Under the pieces are notes generated by a model. The model ran no database searches and was not told the origin of the DNA. It saw only the letters and a list, made by a program, of their open reading frames with translations. A stretch of 64,000 nt of DNA from Phylloscopus collybita (taxonomy: Eukaryota > Chordata > Aves > Passeriformes > Phylloscopidae): NCBI GenBank assembly GCA_027886175.1, contig JAJNNQ010000013.1, positions 434,001 to 498,000 of the forward strand, read 5' to 3'. This document shows positions 1 to 12,002 of this stretch, piece by piece (positions within the stretch are counted from its first letter, which is position 1; every line of letters begins with the position of its first letter). The position numbers and the translations under genes were made by a program.

Positions 1-445
1 TTGGTTTTGCATATCATTATAATTGCAAAGATAAATTTGGCAAGGTAAAATTGCAGGTGTTAGATTATATGGTTCAGGTGAAACAACCCAGTAGTTTCCA
101 TCAAATATGGATTGAGAAATATTTCTATTTATCTAGAAACACTTTTCATCTTATAAAAATTTCAGTTAAAATTTATTGCCTGTATCTGTTAGCTACATCT
201 TTTTCTTCGTATAAATATATTTCTTTGGTTTTAGATGGAAAGGAATACAATTTCAGATGGATCAAATCTGAATGGATTTGGATGGAATTCCAAAGCAACA
301 GTCAGGTTAGAAGATTCCTCCCTGAAAAATACTGTGTCATCTTGGGCTCATAATAAGGTACAGTGTTCAGTAGTGAAATTATCTGAACTGTTTTAATGTA
401 CATCAAGAGAAAACAGTGACTTACTGTTACTTCATCAAGCCACCA

Positions 446-1168
446 GATGGGATGAGTTATTGGCTGGAAAACTGTCCAGCAGGAAAAGACCTGGGGCTGT
501 TGGTTGACAGTGACTGAACACGATCCAGCAGTGTGCCCAGGTGGCCAAGAAGGCTGATGGCATCCTGCTCTGTATCAAGAATAGCATGGCCAGGATCAGG
601 GCAGTGATTTTCCCCTGTACTCTGCGTTGTTGAGGCCAACCTCAAGTGCTGTGTCCAGTTCTGGGTCCTTCACTTTAAAAAGGGTGTGGGAGATACTAGA
701 GCATATCCAGCGAGGGACAAGAACACTTGTGAAAGGTCTCAAAAACATGTCCTGTGTTTCCTGTGAGGAAGGGCAGGGGGAGCTGGGTTTGTTTAGTCAT
801 GAGAAGGGGAGGCTCGGGAGGACCTCATTGCTCTCAACAAGTCCCTGAAAAGAGAGTGTGGTGAGGTGGGGGCCAGTGTCTTATATTGTGCCTGCAGTGA
901 GAGGACCAGAGGAAATGGTCTTAAGACAGGGGAGATTCAGATCAGATATCAGGATTTTTTTTTTCCACTATTAGAGTGGTCAGGCAGTAGAAAAAGTTGC
1001 CCAGGGAGATGGTGGTGTCACCAGCCCTAGAGATGCTTAAGAGGCCCCTAGATCTGGCAATGAATGATGTGGTTTTAGTGATTTGGGGGTTACAGTGGTA
1101 GTACTGGGTTGATGGTTGGACTGGATGATCTTAAAGGTCTCTTTCAACCTTGATAACTCTACAATCTG
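446..1168 (+). mobile_element. CR1 LINE fragment, 3' end
   Basis: This is a truncated, decayed CR1 non-LTR retrotransposon in forward orientation. The sequence passes through the segment that encodes the C-terminus of the CR1 reverse transcriptase (around 530-760, with the familiar 'gtgcccaggtggccaagaag' and later 'agcatatccagcgaggg' blocks) and then the 3' untranslated part, ending near 1168 in the usual 'ggttggactggatgatctt' block. Reading frames are broken by stops and indels, so it is dead. CR1 copies in birds are normally 5'-truncated, which fits. The open frames that cross it on either strand are not genes. Confidence 0.88.
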
Positions 1169-3475
1169 TAGATGCTGCCAAGGTGGGGCATCCACAGCCT
1201 CCAGGACAACATAATCCAGTGTCTCACCACCCTCAATCACCCCTCTCACCCTTATGTGAGACAGTATCAGCTCTGTCTATGACTATGGATCGAATACTGA
1301 CATCACAACCCAACACAATAACTCAATGTGTCCTATTCCTTGATAATCTCTGGATGATAATGTAATAATTTTAGTTTCCAAGAGATGTTTTATTTACTCC
1401 TTTCCATTTGGTTATGTATGCTTAGCTGAAGTCAATGTCTATGATCAGGAGATGACTGGATATCTGACATCCCTTTGTCTACAGAATTGTCTTTCTACTG
1501 CTTAATATATTCAGTGGCACATTTCATATATGGCATTATTTCTTTCACAGATACAATGGTTAATGCATGTGTCTGGGAATTGTGTTTCCCTTTGATTTAT
1601 TAGCTAAGCGCAAAGGCTTTGTCCTATTATTGCTATCTTTATTCACACAAGTCTTGGCACATTTCAGCAATTCCAGCTACAGCTCATTTAGGGCTGTTTT
1701 CTTTTGAGCCTTGTTTGTTTCACCTAATTACTTTTGCAATAACTATTTTTAGGTTTTTGACATTCATTTGTACTGGGGTAGTTTATTCTTTATGTGTTTT
1801 TATATCCTGGGTTGGTCTCCTAAGTGCATCTCCTCAGCTGTGTGCATTTAGTTTGTTCTTTAGTAATTACAGGAGACCTTCCTGAGAGGAATGAAAATGT
1901 AAACATACTGGTGGCATGTGAGTGGCATCTGAATGGTGTCAGTGAGCAGAATATACCTGTTAGAATGGTAAGCCCAGGTGAACATCTGTATATGGATATC
2001 CCTTTCAGATCTGGTGCTACAATTCTTGCTCCTGCATCATATCAAGAGATTGGACTGGAGAATGCCTTGAGTCTTATCGTAAGCCTGCTTTTTCTCACTG
2101 TCAAAATCTGCCAAAATTTAAGAGAAGCACATTTTTTTTGTGCTTATCTCGAAAAGCTGGTTTCACAGCTTGCTTTCCTAATGGGCACATAAAATGAATT
2201 CTTCTGTTGGCTCTTAGATCCATCACTGCTAATTTTGCAGTTCTCCAAACTTCCCACTTCTGTCTCTTGTTAAGAGAATAAAGCAACTGAAGAACCAATT
2301 AATGATATTCACAGCCAGCCAAAGCCCAGAACTGTTTTCTCACAGCTCCCTTGAAGTGCCAGTGATGACACCACACTTAGATTGTGTAGGTTTTGTTTGT
2401 TAATGTCAATAAAGCCCTCCAAGAATCCTGCACAATGAATGACAGATATGATATCTGAAGGCAGATATAAAACATTTTGTGCCTTAGCACATGATATGGG
2501 ACCTGGATTCTGGCCCAGCTTACTCCAATAAAGTTCAGGGTTTTCATTGTCAGTCATAGATTCAGGCTTGTCTTTCTCATCAAGAAAATACCAGGGAAAT
2601 ATCATTTACTATGCGTGGGGCTTGTTTCTCCTGCAAACCCATAGTCACTTCAAATTTTGCTGGTTGTGAAAAAGTTAGTTAATCAAAACATTAATGAACC
2701 CTTAGACAGTGCTTTTGTGTGTTTGTATATTTTGCACATAGTCAGAGAGAGAAAGAACATACTGTCTTGAGCACATGACATTCCAGATAGCCAAACACAC
2801 AGCTCTTGTCAGCTCAGTTGCTGGTTTGAACCTGCATCCCACTAAATGCTATATGTATATTGATTGTATTTTTAGAGGATATTTGTTTTGTATTTGCTGC
2901 AGCTTCCACTACCTCTTAGACACTTTTCAAATGTGAAAGTTGTTCCCCTAAAGAACATCCAGGATAAAGCATGAAATTGTCAATAAGTACAGCCTAGTGG
3001 CTGACAATATCCCTGAGTGTTCAAGAGGCAGAATGACTTAGGTGCTGCAATGGACAGATGCAGAGAGCAGCAAACCCACCAGTGTGGAAATAGCATAATT
3101 TGGCTGTCTGCTTATCAGCTTTCTGGTAAATAGAAATCAAGTGCTTTTATCACCTGAATGAGCATGTGAAGTTGGTAATGTTTGCAATTAGCAAAAATTA
3201 CTCTCAACAATTTTCTAGTGGCAACTCAGACTGCCAATTATGTCCAGAGGCCTCTTACACTGTGTGCCAGGCAAAGAGAAAACTAGAACAGTCAGAGAAA
3301 GAAACTGCTAGAAAAGGGTTTCTGCAGGTGATTAACCTAATGAGCATGAGGATTTCCATATAAACTGTCAGCTTATTCTGATCTAGTCCTTGGAGCTCAT
3401 GACTGATTCTTGCAATTCTGCTCCTTGCTTTCATCTGTGTGGTTGTATTTCTTTAATGTTAGGCAGCAGGTGTGG
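1169..3475. other. Unique non-coding DNA, no gene recognised
   Basis: No repeat or gene is recognised here. The longest open frame (1824-2192, forward, 122 codons) contains a splice-acceptor-like site before 1875 and a donor-like GTAAGC after 1965, but it matches no protein family I know and its length is within chance for this amount of DNA. Confidence 0.5.
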
Positions 3476-3640
3476 GTGTTGTTTGTTTTTGTTCTTTTTG
3501 TTGTGTTTTGTTTGTTTTGTTGTGTTTTTATTTGTTTGTTTGGTTTTGGGTTTTGTGGGTTTGGGGAGTTGTTTGTTTTTGTTTGTTTGTTGTTTGGTTT
3601 GGGTTGCTTGTTTGTTTGTTTGTTTGTTTGTTTCTTGGCT
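3476..3640 (+). repeat. T/G-rich (GTTT)n low-complexity tract
   Basis: About 165 bp made almost entirely of T and G on the forward strand, with clear GTTT runs at 3526-3544 and 3606-3634. The open frames on both strands here encode only Phe/Leu/Cys/Val-rich or Lys/Asn/Thr-rich low-complexity peptides and are artefacts of composition. Confidence 0.9.
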
Positions 3641-3659
3641 TGGCTGACTTCTTTGCAAA

Positions 3660-4948
3660 ATGACAGTAGTATTCACTTACCTTACAGAATTACTGTAAAC
3701 CTTAATTAAGCTCCCCCTGAGCAGTTTGGAGAGGTCTGGACAAAAGCTGCTGTCGAGGTAACAGCAATTTTCTGGGACCAAGCAGTGTTGAGCAGCATGG
3801 GGTATTTCATATCCCAGCTCTTACCTGCTGCTGTGTCAGACAAAGGGATGAGATATTAGCTGGGTAGATTAAGAGGTAGCTAGAAAAAGTATACAGAATT
3901 TCAGACTGTTTTTTAATAAATAGGAACTTGATAAAATTTATTTGTTGAGGTTGAAACTGTGCATGCATGTATTTGGCTATAGCTGGAAGGTTCAAGCTTC
4001 ATTAAAGGAATAATTAAAGAGGAAGAGTCCATTCAAAAACCAACAAGAGCATTTCCCTTTGCCCTTTCCAGAACTGAATTATTTTAATTTGTAAATGCCA
4101 GCCTGTTTTGTTTCTGCAAACTAAAAAAGCAATGCTTTCACTTTTCAATTTGAACTAACATTTTTCACTTTAACATTAACACTGTATGCCACAAACAATC
4201 AGTGGTATGTCTTGAAGGACTGTAAATGAAATGTAAATATCCTTGTGAACTCAAAACATGAGTGAGGCTGCACTCCAAGATTTATACATCCTTCCTAGCA
4301 GATGGAAATAAAACTAACCTCACAAGGGGCTGTTTTAATACCCTGGATGAACCTGGATAAGATAAGCAGCAGTTGAGGGAAGCTAGAGCAGTGGTTAAAT
4401 GAAGATGTTAATCTTCAAGAGTTCCAAAACCAGCAGACTCAGCTTCATCCCCACCCCACTGCCAGTGCTGGGTGACATTGTCACCTTTTCTCTTGTGCCT
4501 CAGTTAGCAATGTTCCACCTTGTGGTGATCAGAGTGGGGAAGAGCTCCACTGACCTCTGTCTTTCATTTGCAGGCTTGGATTTCACATGAATCCACTGCT
4601 TTGTGTGATTTTCTGTCTGGCTGGATGAAGGCAGGAGGTTGGATCCATTGGGCAGCAGTCACGTTCTTCTTTTCAGCAAATGCCCAAACTAGTGATGGTG
4701 CAAAAGGTCAGTTTAGCCATCGTGTAAAATACTTCCAAATTAAGTCTTACAGCAAAGACATTCAGGATCAAAGAATGGGCTTTCATGTGAGTTGGAAGCC
4801 TACAGTAGATTTGAGATGTATTTTGGGTGTGGTAATTCATTAACATGCTATCCCCTGCAAGCTCTGCAAGTTAATTCACGACTGGTAATATGGGTTTTAT
4901 AGAAGATACTCTTCCCTAATGATCAGCATTGCCCAAGGCACATAACTG
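3660..4948. other. Unique non-coding DNA
   Basis: No repeat, RNA gene or convincing exon is visible. Short open frames at 4399-4590 and 4568-4843 show no recognisable protein features. Confidence 0.45.
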
Positions 4949-4949
4949 T

Positions 4950-5377
4950 GGAGTGAACCCAAAGGAGGGCCACAAAGATGATCAGAGGGATGGAAAGAGC
5001 TGGGGTTGTTAAACCTGAAAAAGGCCAAGCTCACTTTGTCCTTCCAGTACTAAAAGAGGTCTTATGAAAGAGAGGGAGAGGGACATTTATATGGACAGAT
5101 AGTGACAGGATAAGGGACAGTGATTTTAAACTGAAAGAGGGTGGTTTAGAAAAGATGTTAGGAATAAATTCTTTACTCAGGGGGTGGTGAAGCACTGGAA
5201 CAGGTTGCTCACAGGGGCTGTGGATATTCCATGGATATCCTGGGAATGTTCAAGGCCAGGCTGGATGGGGCTCCAAGCAATCTGAGATAGTGGGAAGTGT
5301 CCCTGCCCATGGCAGGGGCTTGGGACTAAATGATCTTTGGGTCCCTTCCAACCCAAACAATTCAATGATTCTATGAG
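4950..5377 (+). mobile_element. CR1 LINE fragment, 3' end
   Basis: Forward-oriented CR1 tail. It begins in the end of the reverse-transcriptase region ('gggccacaaagatgatcaga') and runs through the conserved 3' untranslated blocks ('ctttactcagggggtggtga', 'gtccctgcccatggcagggg') to the typical end 'caatgattctatgag'. It is 5'-truncated and non-functional. A second CR1 tail of the same orientation lies only about 200 bp downstream. Confidence 0.92.
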
Positions 5378-5515
5378 AACAGTGGAAAAGGACATGGATG
5401 CTGATGATCTCCAAGAAATGTAAAAAATTTACACTAAAAATAAGATCATTAAATTATTATAGATTTATGCATATATAGTAGCTTTATAACATTGCTAATT
5501 TCTACAGTTAATTTT

Positions 5516-5546
5516 ATTAAATAAATAAATAAATAAATAAATAAAT
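5516..5546 (+). repeat. (TAAA)n microsatellite
   Basis: About seven tandem TAAA units, almost perfect, sitting between two CR1 tails. Confidence 0.93.
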
Positions 5547-5567
5547 GGATTTTTTAATTTATTTGTT

Positions 5568-5724
5568 GTGGACTCCTCATCCCTCAAGGTGTTAAAGGCC
5601 AGGTTGGATGGGGATCTGAGTGACCATGGGAATCTGAATAAATCCATGGCAGGGTGTTTGGAACAAAATAACCTTTAAGGTCCCTTCCAAACCTAACCAT
5701 TCTATGATTCTATAATTCTATTTT
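5568..5724 (+). mobile_element. CR1 LINE fragment, extreme 3' tail
   Basis: Only about 155 bp of a CR1 3' end remain, with 'aaaggccaggttggatgggg' near the start and the diagnostic 8-bp-type terminal repeat (ATTCTATGATTCTATAATTCTA) at the end, given here only as its repeat character. The short length reflects severe 5' truncation. Confidence 0.88.
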
Positions 5725-6165
5725 CAAGTGGGATGGAGAATCAAAAATGGTACATTTTAGCACTTTGTTTTAAACGAAAATTAAATATTTCAGAAATAAG
5801 CAATGCTATATCAGTCCTTCCAGTTCAGTTCCAAAGAATGTGATGTTGAGGAAAACTACCCAAATGATAAGATTTTAAACAATCATCCAAGGTTTTTTTC
5901 CCCCAAATTCATGCTAAGCCCAGTTTAGACTAGCAGTCTTCTCACAATCTTTCAAAGTCACATTGTTTTTGGAGGAAATAATAAAACATCCACCTTTTGC
6001 TTACAGAAAACTGTAACTGTGAGGATTTAGTGCTATTTAGGATCAGTAGCAAAGGAAGGGAACAAAGTGATTGAATGCTTTGCTTGAAAACAGAGATTTA
6101 AATTCCCATGTCCTTTATCCTGAACCTTGTAAAGCTTATTGAATGGCTGAGATTCAAACTCTGTA

Positions 6166-6189
6166 TTTTTTGTTTGTTTGTTTGTTTTG
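6166..6189 (+). repeat. (TTTG)n microsatellite
   Basis: Four to five TTTG units at the edge of a T-rich run. Confidence 0.85.
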
Positions 6190-8106
6190 TTAGCTGCGGG
6201 TCTTTTGATTCAGCTGTGATGGGACAGTTTGTGCTAAAGTGAGAAGCAGATGTAGAAAGATGAAAGACAAAATGGAAGCAATATGTCATTAAGTGAATGA
6301 TTCCATAAAATGTATTGGAGATGTCAGATAAGATAGAAAATGTGGAGAAAATTAGAGTCATTGTCTAGCTAGATAATCAAAGTATTTCTTAGTAAAGTAA
6401 AACATTTTTCTGAAGAAGTGAAATTGGGTTCCAAATACTGAGAGCACCAAGCACTTTTCTAATCAATTTCGGGGCCAACAAGTAAGAATAACTATGTTAT
6501 GAAAATCATAACTGAAAATCATAACAATCAAGTTGGAGCTGTGGAAATTGAATTATTAGAAATGTTTGTACTTTAAAAGTAGATTTTGAAAGGACCTCAA
6601 GCTTAAGTAGGCCTTCAGTTCATACCCCTTTTAGTAGGAGAACAGCAATTTGATGAAGGCACAAATCAGGTGTCTTCAATAGCTATGAGGTTCTCTTTAG
6701 GTGTGGTCTGTCCTCCACGGCAGGGAGTTATATGAAGAACCATTTCCCAAAGAGAAGCTGGAAGGCACTGACTTTTAGAGATGTGATTATGTCTTGTACA
6801 GTAAATTCTTCTTACTGGTCTTCCTGCTTGCACTGGGGGTGAAACAGGCAGTGTTTAGCATCATTTGGAGGATGCAGAATATTTTCTTCTCTCTCTTCAT
6901 GTAGGCAGGTGCCCTGTGTGTAGAATAAACCAAACTCTGCTTTTCACTCCCCCAGTTACCCAGCTCCTGACATGGTGTTAGTCACACCATCCTGCAGCTT
7001 TCCCAAATACCAGGCAGCAATTCCAATCACCTTTATGTATCCACAGTGCACTAAAGACAAAAAATCCCAAAGCACAGAAGTGTTCAACACTCATGTCTGG
7101 ATGCCCTCCTCATCCCTACTTAATGTATGAGCAACAGTGTAGGAATACAGCACACTGTGGCACCACTAGCTCTGGTAATTTTTTTATAAGTCTTGAGCAC
7201 ATGAATAAGATTACATTCCTCATGTAAAAATACAGAAGTCAGTGAAGCCATCACAGAAAACAGGTTTATTGAGATGCATTAGTTTTGCAAGACTAAGTCC
7301 AAAAATGCAAAAATATGAGTAGATACAGATATTCTCAACAGGAAGGGACTAGAAACTCTGGAGCAATATAAATTAAAATAACTTCTGCCTTAGCAAGCAG
7401 CTAGCCAGCTGTCACTACTAACACAGAATGGAGAACTCCCATAAAGAAATTATATTTAAGAGAAAGAAACTCTGAAATAAAACTGCTGCAGAGTCTTTAC
7501 AAAGAATCGGCTTTCTGACAGCTTGTGCTCTCTTCATTGTTGAGTATATAATTGGCATGATAGGAATAATTTATTTGTTTGTATCTTAGGTTTAATGAGA
7601 GTAAATAAAGGTGACAAAAGCAAGCCACCAAATCCAAGCTGCTGTAGATGATGTCTCCTGTACATCTGCTGGTGGATCTGCAACTTGTCAAGAGCAGGGG
7701 GGAAAGAGGATTTTATTAGTGAACAAAGTCAATATTGCTCTCTTTTCATCCAATTAGGGTCAGTAAAATCATCAGGGTTATAGATGTTTGAAGATACAGC
7801 TGGTGTTTTGACTTCTTCAAGGAGAAAATTTTTCTTGACTTACACTTCCATTCTTGTCAGGTCACCTGAATTGTTCTGCACTGGCAGTGATACGAGGGGA
7901 ATGGGACTCAGAGCCTGTGAGTGACACTTTTGGAATATACATCCTGTATTAATGTTTGAACAGCTTCATGCTTGGGAGCAGCCTTATTCCAGCTTGTTCC
8001 AGTAGTACAGATCAAGCATAAATTGTCCTCTTTGATAGCGTGGTACATTTTGTTTGAAGTTCTCAAATGGCTCTGCAAATCTTTCTTGAAGTCTCATAAG
8101 TCTCAC

Positions 8107-8134
8107 AAAAAAGTCAAAAAGTCTTGACTTTTTT
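8107..8134. repeat. 11-bp inverted repeat (hairpin)
   Basis: Arms 8107-8117 (AAAAAAGTCAA) and 8124-8134 (TTGACTTTTTT) are perfectly complementary around a 6-base loop. The motif 'tgaagtctca' occurs on both sides of it (about 8086 and 8134), so a small local duplication or template switch may have built it. Confidence 0.7.
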
Positions 8135-9365
8135 GAAGTCTCACAATCTTTCTTAATGCCTGAGAAAACTGTGAGGAACAAATGGAAGCCAACACACTCA
8201 GAGCTATCTACTGGTTTTGATTACAGTATTTTAGGTTTTTTGGAGGGGCTTTTTGTTTGTTGAGGATGGTTTTTGTATACCAAATAGAGCTGAGGCTTGG
8301 TTACACTGTTGTGCTGCAGGATCAGCAGGAGGCCTCGTGCCCAATTCCACATGCTCTGGTCCTGTGTGCACAGCCTGTGCTGCACACAGACTGGCTGTTC
8401 TGATGTGCTGAGTGCTTAATCATCTCAATGGGATTTAAGAGCACCTCAGGCTGCTACACAAACAGATGAACAAGTAGTTTGTATCTGCTTCAAGGTGGTA
8501 CCCTGGAATGCTCTTGCATTTGTGGTTGAGATTTCTTGAAGGAAAAGGTTGAGAGCTTATTAAGACAACAGAGCAACCTGGAAACACATAGGATTACCCT
8601 AATGGTAACACATGAAGTAATACAGAACCATGAAAGATTTGTTCTAATCAAATTGCTGGAAAATCAATCGTGAGACAAAAGCTGATCTGAGGCCCATGGC
8701 ATGGGGACTTCTGGGAGCAGTTTGGTATGGGTCACTATGATGTCTTCTTAAATGGAAAAAGTTTCCAGGACTGCAGAAATATCTGTACTTGGTTCAGCAG
8801 AGATATTCAATCCTTCAGTCTGCTTGTCTCCTGCCCTGACTCCCCATTCCTAATCCCCAACTGAAAAAATTCTCCATGGCCAGCTACTGTTGTGAAGAAA
8901 AATTTCTTTTAGTGATATAATTTCATTTTCACACCCTCATGACTGACTTTTGAATCTTGTTTATGGGTAATTAGCGTTATCCTCTGTTGTCCATATACTG
9001 GTGATTTTCATTGACTCACCACCTTTGGGCAGTGTCATAATAATTTTATGGTCCTAGGTGCAATACCAGGCTTAAAAGAAAAAAGAAAAAAAAAATCCTT
9101 TGGTCTATTTTATTCAAGAGCGTGTTCTCATTGCAGGACTAATTTGAACAGACTGAGATAAGAATTACACTTTGTTTAAGGTGTCAGTGAGAAATTGCCA
9201 TTTGCAGCTCACGATTTCCTGATATGAGAATCTCATTGTGCCTGTGGATATCACATGCTCTGATACTCACAGATCCTGCTGACTAGAGTCTGACTGCATG
9301 TACTCGAATCACTGTTGAGATGTGGTTTCATGTCAGTCTCGACTTAGTTTGGCTGGGTTTCTTCA

Positions 9366-9385
9366 TTATTTATTTATTTATTTAC
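9366..9385 (+). repeat. (TTTA)n microsatellite
   Basis: About five tandem TTTA units. Confidence 0.85.
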
Positions 9386-10599
9386 TGATCTGCTTCTTTG
9401 GCTCATCCATGAACATTCATCATATTCTGCTATTACTGGTTAATATAAAATGTGAAAATATATTTGAATTTCTTGATGGGAGAAATGCAATTACTATATG
9501 TGGTTTTACTTTCAATAAATGGTGCCAAACCCCTGGTTTTAGGAAGAAGTTTACTGGAAGACAGACTAATGGGTGCAAAATGGTCCCTCAGGCAATGTTG
9601 TCATAGCTGGAATAAATTGGCACCTTCATATGGTCACAATGCTCAACAGCTGTGACTGTTTGCAAGTAGCTTAATGGAAATTTCTTGTTCTTCAGATTGT
9701 ACTGGTGCTACTAGAATTCTTTGCATTTTCTCACAATCTAACTAAATTTATGAAGTTTGAGTAAAAACACAAGCAGTCATTTTTGCTGTGTTTTGGCCAT
9801 ACAGTCTTTTTGACTTGTCTAAGACTCTGTTGCCTAAGGTAGGGCACTGAATCAATCGTGTATTTTGTTGATACAGACAATTCATAAGATTTGATGACTT
9901 TATGTTAACTGTGGTGTCTCTCTTTTCTCATTTGATACGTACTGGGTTACTTGTAGAAGTATGTATCTTATCTCAGGTGGTAGCTAGTAGCAATTAGCTT
10001 TTCCTTGGCTGAGATCACTGCCCTCAGAAATGGAGCAGTGCATTTCACTGAGCAGGGGAAATTGAGTTCTTTGACAGCCAGTTTTGGCTGTGATAACCAC
10101 AGACCAAATGGAGATGCCCAGTGCAATTACAGGGTAATTTGCTTCAGGCCTTATAGCTTGTTGAGTTTTTCAAATGTCAAAGAAAAGTGAAAGAATGTGT
10201 TTTAGTCATAAAAGCATTAAGTTATTGGGATTGTTAGTGTTGCTACTGCTGTGTGCTGTTACGTAGATGAAGGTGCACATTTGTGACTTATGCTATGTGC
10301 TCTGATCACAATCAATCTGCATCTCTTGCAGCATTCACTCAGGAATTTCTGGATCACTGTGGAAGATTAAGTCACTCCTTTCTTGATAAATGATCTCCGA
10401 AGATGTGCCAGGTGATACGGCTGGTGCAACGCCAAGAGTAAACACTTCTCCATGTACCAGATCCATGGGACTCCTTACCAACAGATGTTTTAGGTAAAAG
10501 GAGTTTAGATGGGCTCAAGGAGAGATGGGAGAGGAGCTTGGAGGAGATATTCATGGGTGTTGCTACATAAACAAATCACAAAATACACAAGAAATGCAT

Positions 10600-10738
10600 G
10601 GACAAGTATTAGAGTAGAAAGTATTATACTTGCTTATCCTGCTCTTGCTTTTCCTAGCTTTCCACTAGTGACCATTGTTGAAGACAGAAGCCTGGGCTAT
10701 ATGTGCTCTGAATCCAGGATACAGTTTTATGTTTGTGG
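10600..10738 (+). mobile_element. Ancient CR1-type LINE 3' tail (relic)
   Basis: The segment 'gaccattgttgaagacagaa' followed by 'cctgggctatatg' and ending 'cagttttatg' (about 10669-10733) follows the order of blocks seen at the 3' end of old amniote CR1/L3-type LINEs (an 'ACTGTTGGAGACAGGATACTGGGCTAGATGG'-like pattern, described here rather than aligned). It is heavily mutated. The LTR-like unit described next begins immediately after it. Confidence 0.45.
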
Positions 10739-10742
10739 TAAA

Positions 10743-11372
10743 TGTTGTAAATAATTCAGTTTTATTGTAAATATGTTTTGTAAAACCATGTATGTCCAAA
10801 CACAACTGTAACCTTAAAAACCAAACTCAAAAGTGCTTTGGAAGTCATGCCCTTCAAACCATGCCCGAAGCCACTCTCAAAGATTGTGCCAGCACCCAGG
10901 AAAGTAACATTAGCAGAAGAAAGAAGGGTGCAGCCGAGAGGAGATGGGCTCTCACCACTGATGAGTCTACCAAAGACCCAGCGATTAACGACTGATATGT
11001 ATCTTATCAGTATCATCAAGGTGGTGAATCCCAATGCATTCTGTAAATCCACTCATGGGCATCCTCCTTCTCGGAAATCCACTCAACAGACTGGCAGCAG
11101 GAAAACAAAGATACATGAATATGTATCTCGGACAAGAGGGACAAAGGACTGAGATCACCTACTGGACAGCCAAAACACTGTATAAAAACTGGCTGCTCAG
11201 TGCACACCTTGTGAACTGTGGGAGACTCAGTGCGATAGAGGCCGTGTCTGTGGTTCACCCAGTGTTGATCCTGGGCTCAGCACTGACCTTTCTTGTGGCT
11301 TTTCTCAATTGTTCTTTTTCAATTTTTCAGTAAATTCTTTTATTGATAAATTGGCGGATTTAATTTATAACA
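10743..11372 (+). mobile_element. LTR-like unit (solo retroviral LTR)
   Basis: The unit starts TGTTGTAAATAA and ends TTTATAACA; the ends are imperfect inverted repeats of each other, as in LTRs. A TATA box (TATAAAA) lies at 11181-11187, and a degenerate polyadenylation signal AGTAAATTC near 11330 precedes a T-rich stretch and the end, which gives the U3-R-U5 order in forward orientation. No internal retroviral sequence flanks it, so it is a solo LTR if the call is right. No matching target-site duplication is seen (GTAAA before, TGTTC after), which lowers confidence. Overlapping open frames on both strands (such as 10838-11152) have no known domain and are considered non-coding. Confidence 0.6.
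11181..11187 (+). promoter_or_regulatory. TATA box of the LTR-like unit
   Basis: TATAAAA followed by ACTGGCTGC, about 190 bp before the LTR end, which is a normal U3/R boundary position. Activity is not implied. Confidence 0.5.
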
Positions 11373-12002
11373 TGTTCCTTCTAGCTCCAGCCTGTCCTGT
11401 CTTGTTCAATACATACCCCGTCTTGCTCCATCCAGCAAGAATGAAGAATACATTTCAGTATTCTTCAATTTTTCCAGCACAGAAATTTTGTTAAGCTCTT
11501 CTTGTAACTTAAACATCAGTTGGGGCTCTCTATATCAATACTGCACTTTTTTTAACGGTAGGAACTTTTTAACTTTTTATGCCTGTTTCAACCATTCTTA
11601 TCAACATGCCACTGTTTTATGCTTTATTCATCTATCTAGTGTCTAATTTTTAATCACTTTTTATTTTTGGAATTCTCTAAGGACTTGCTCGTTGAACACC
11701 ATAGATTATTTTCCTTTCCATAGTTATACCTTCTGGATTTTGCCTTGAATCTGTTGGTAACTCATATATTTTTAACTGATTTTGAGAAAAAGAATTATAC
11801 AGTAAATTACTCTGTCATCAAAAATACATTTGATGAGTTTGGACACTTGTAAATCACTGATCTGTGTTCACATTGCATGCACATTGCTAGAGCTGCAATG
11901 TTTAGAAATTAATATTCTAGATAGACTTTGTCCTGGAGGGTAGCATTGCATAGGTCACATGTTCAGACTGAGGCACATGAGCAAGTTACAAGAAGAAGGT
12001 TG
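11373..12002. other. Unique non-coding DNA
   Basis: A+T-rich sequence without recognised features between the LTR-like unit and the next CR1 copy. Confidence 0.45.

Larger units (their letters stand above)
5725..10590. other. Long unique non-coding stretch
   Basis: No gene or interspersed repeat is recognised over nearly 5 kb. It holds small simple repeats at about 6166-6189 (TTTG)n and 9366-9385 (TTTA)n and a short hairpin with flanking duplication at 8076-8150, all listed separately where useful. The open frames at 6098-6361, 7984-8181 and 9322-9655 show no recognisable protein features. Confidence 0.5.

Noticed and set aside
1824..2192. 122-codon forward frame with splice-like sites
   Set aside because: Splice-like sites are common; the peptide resembles no family, and no compatible neighbouring exon was found.
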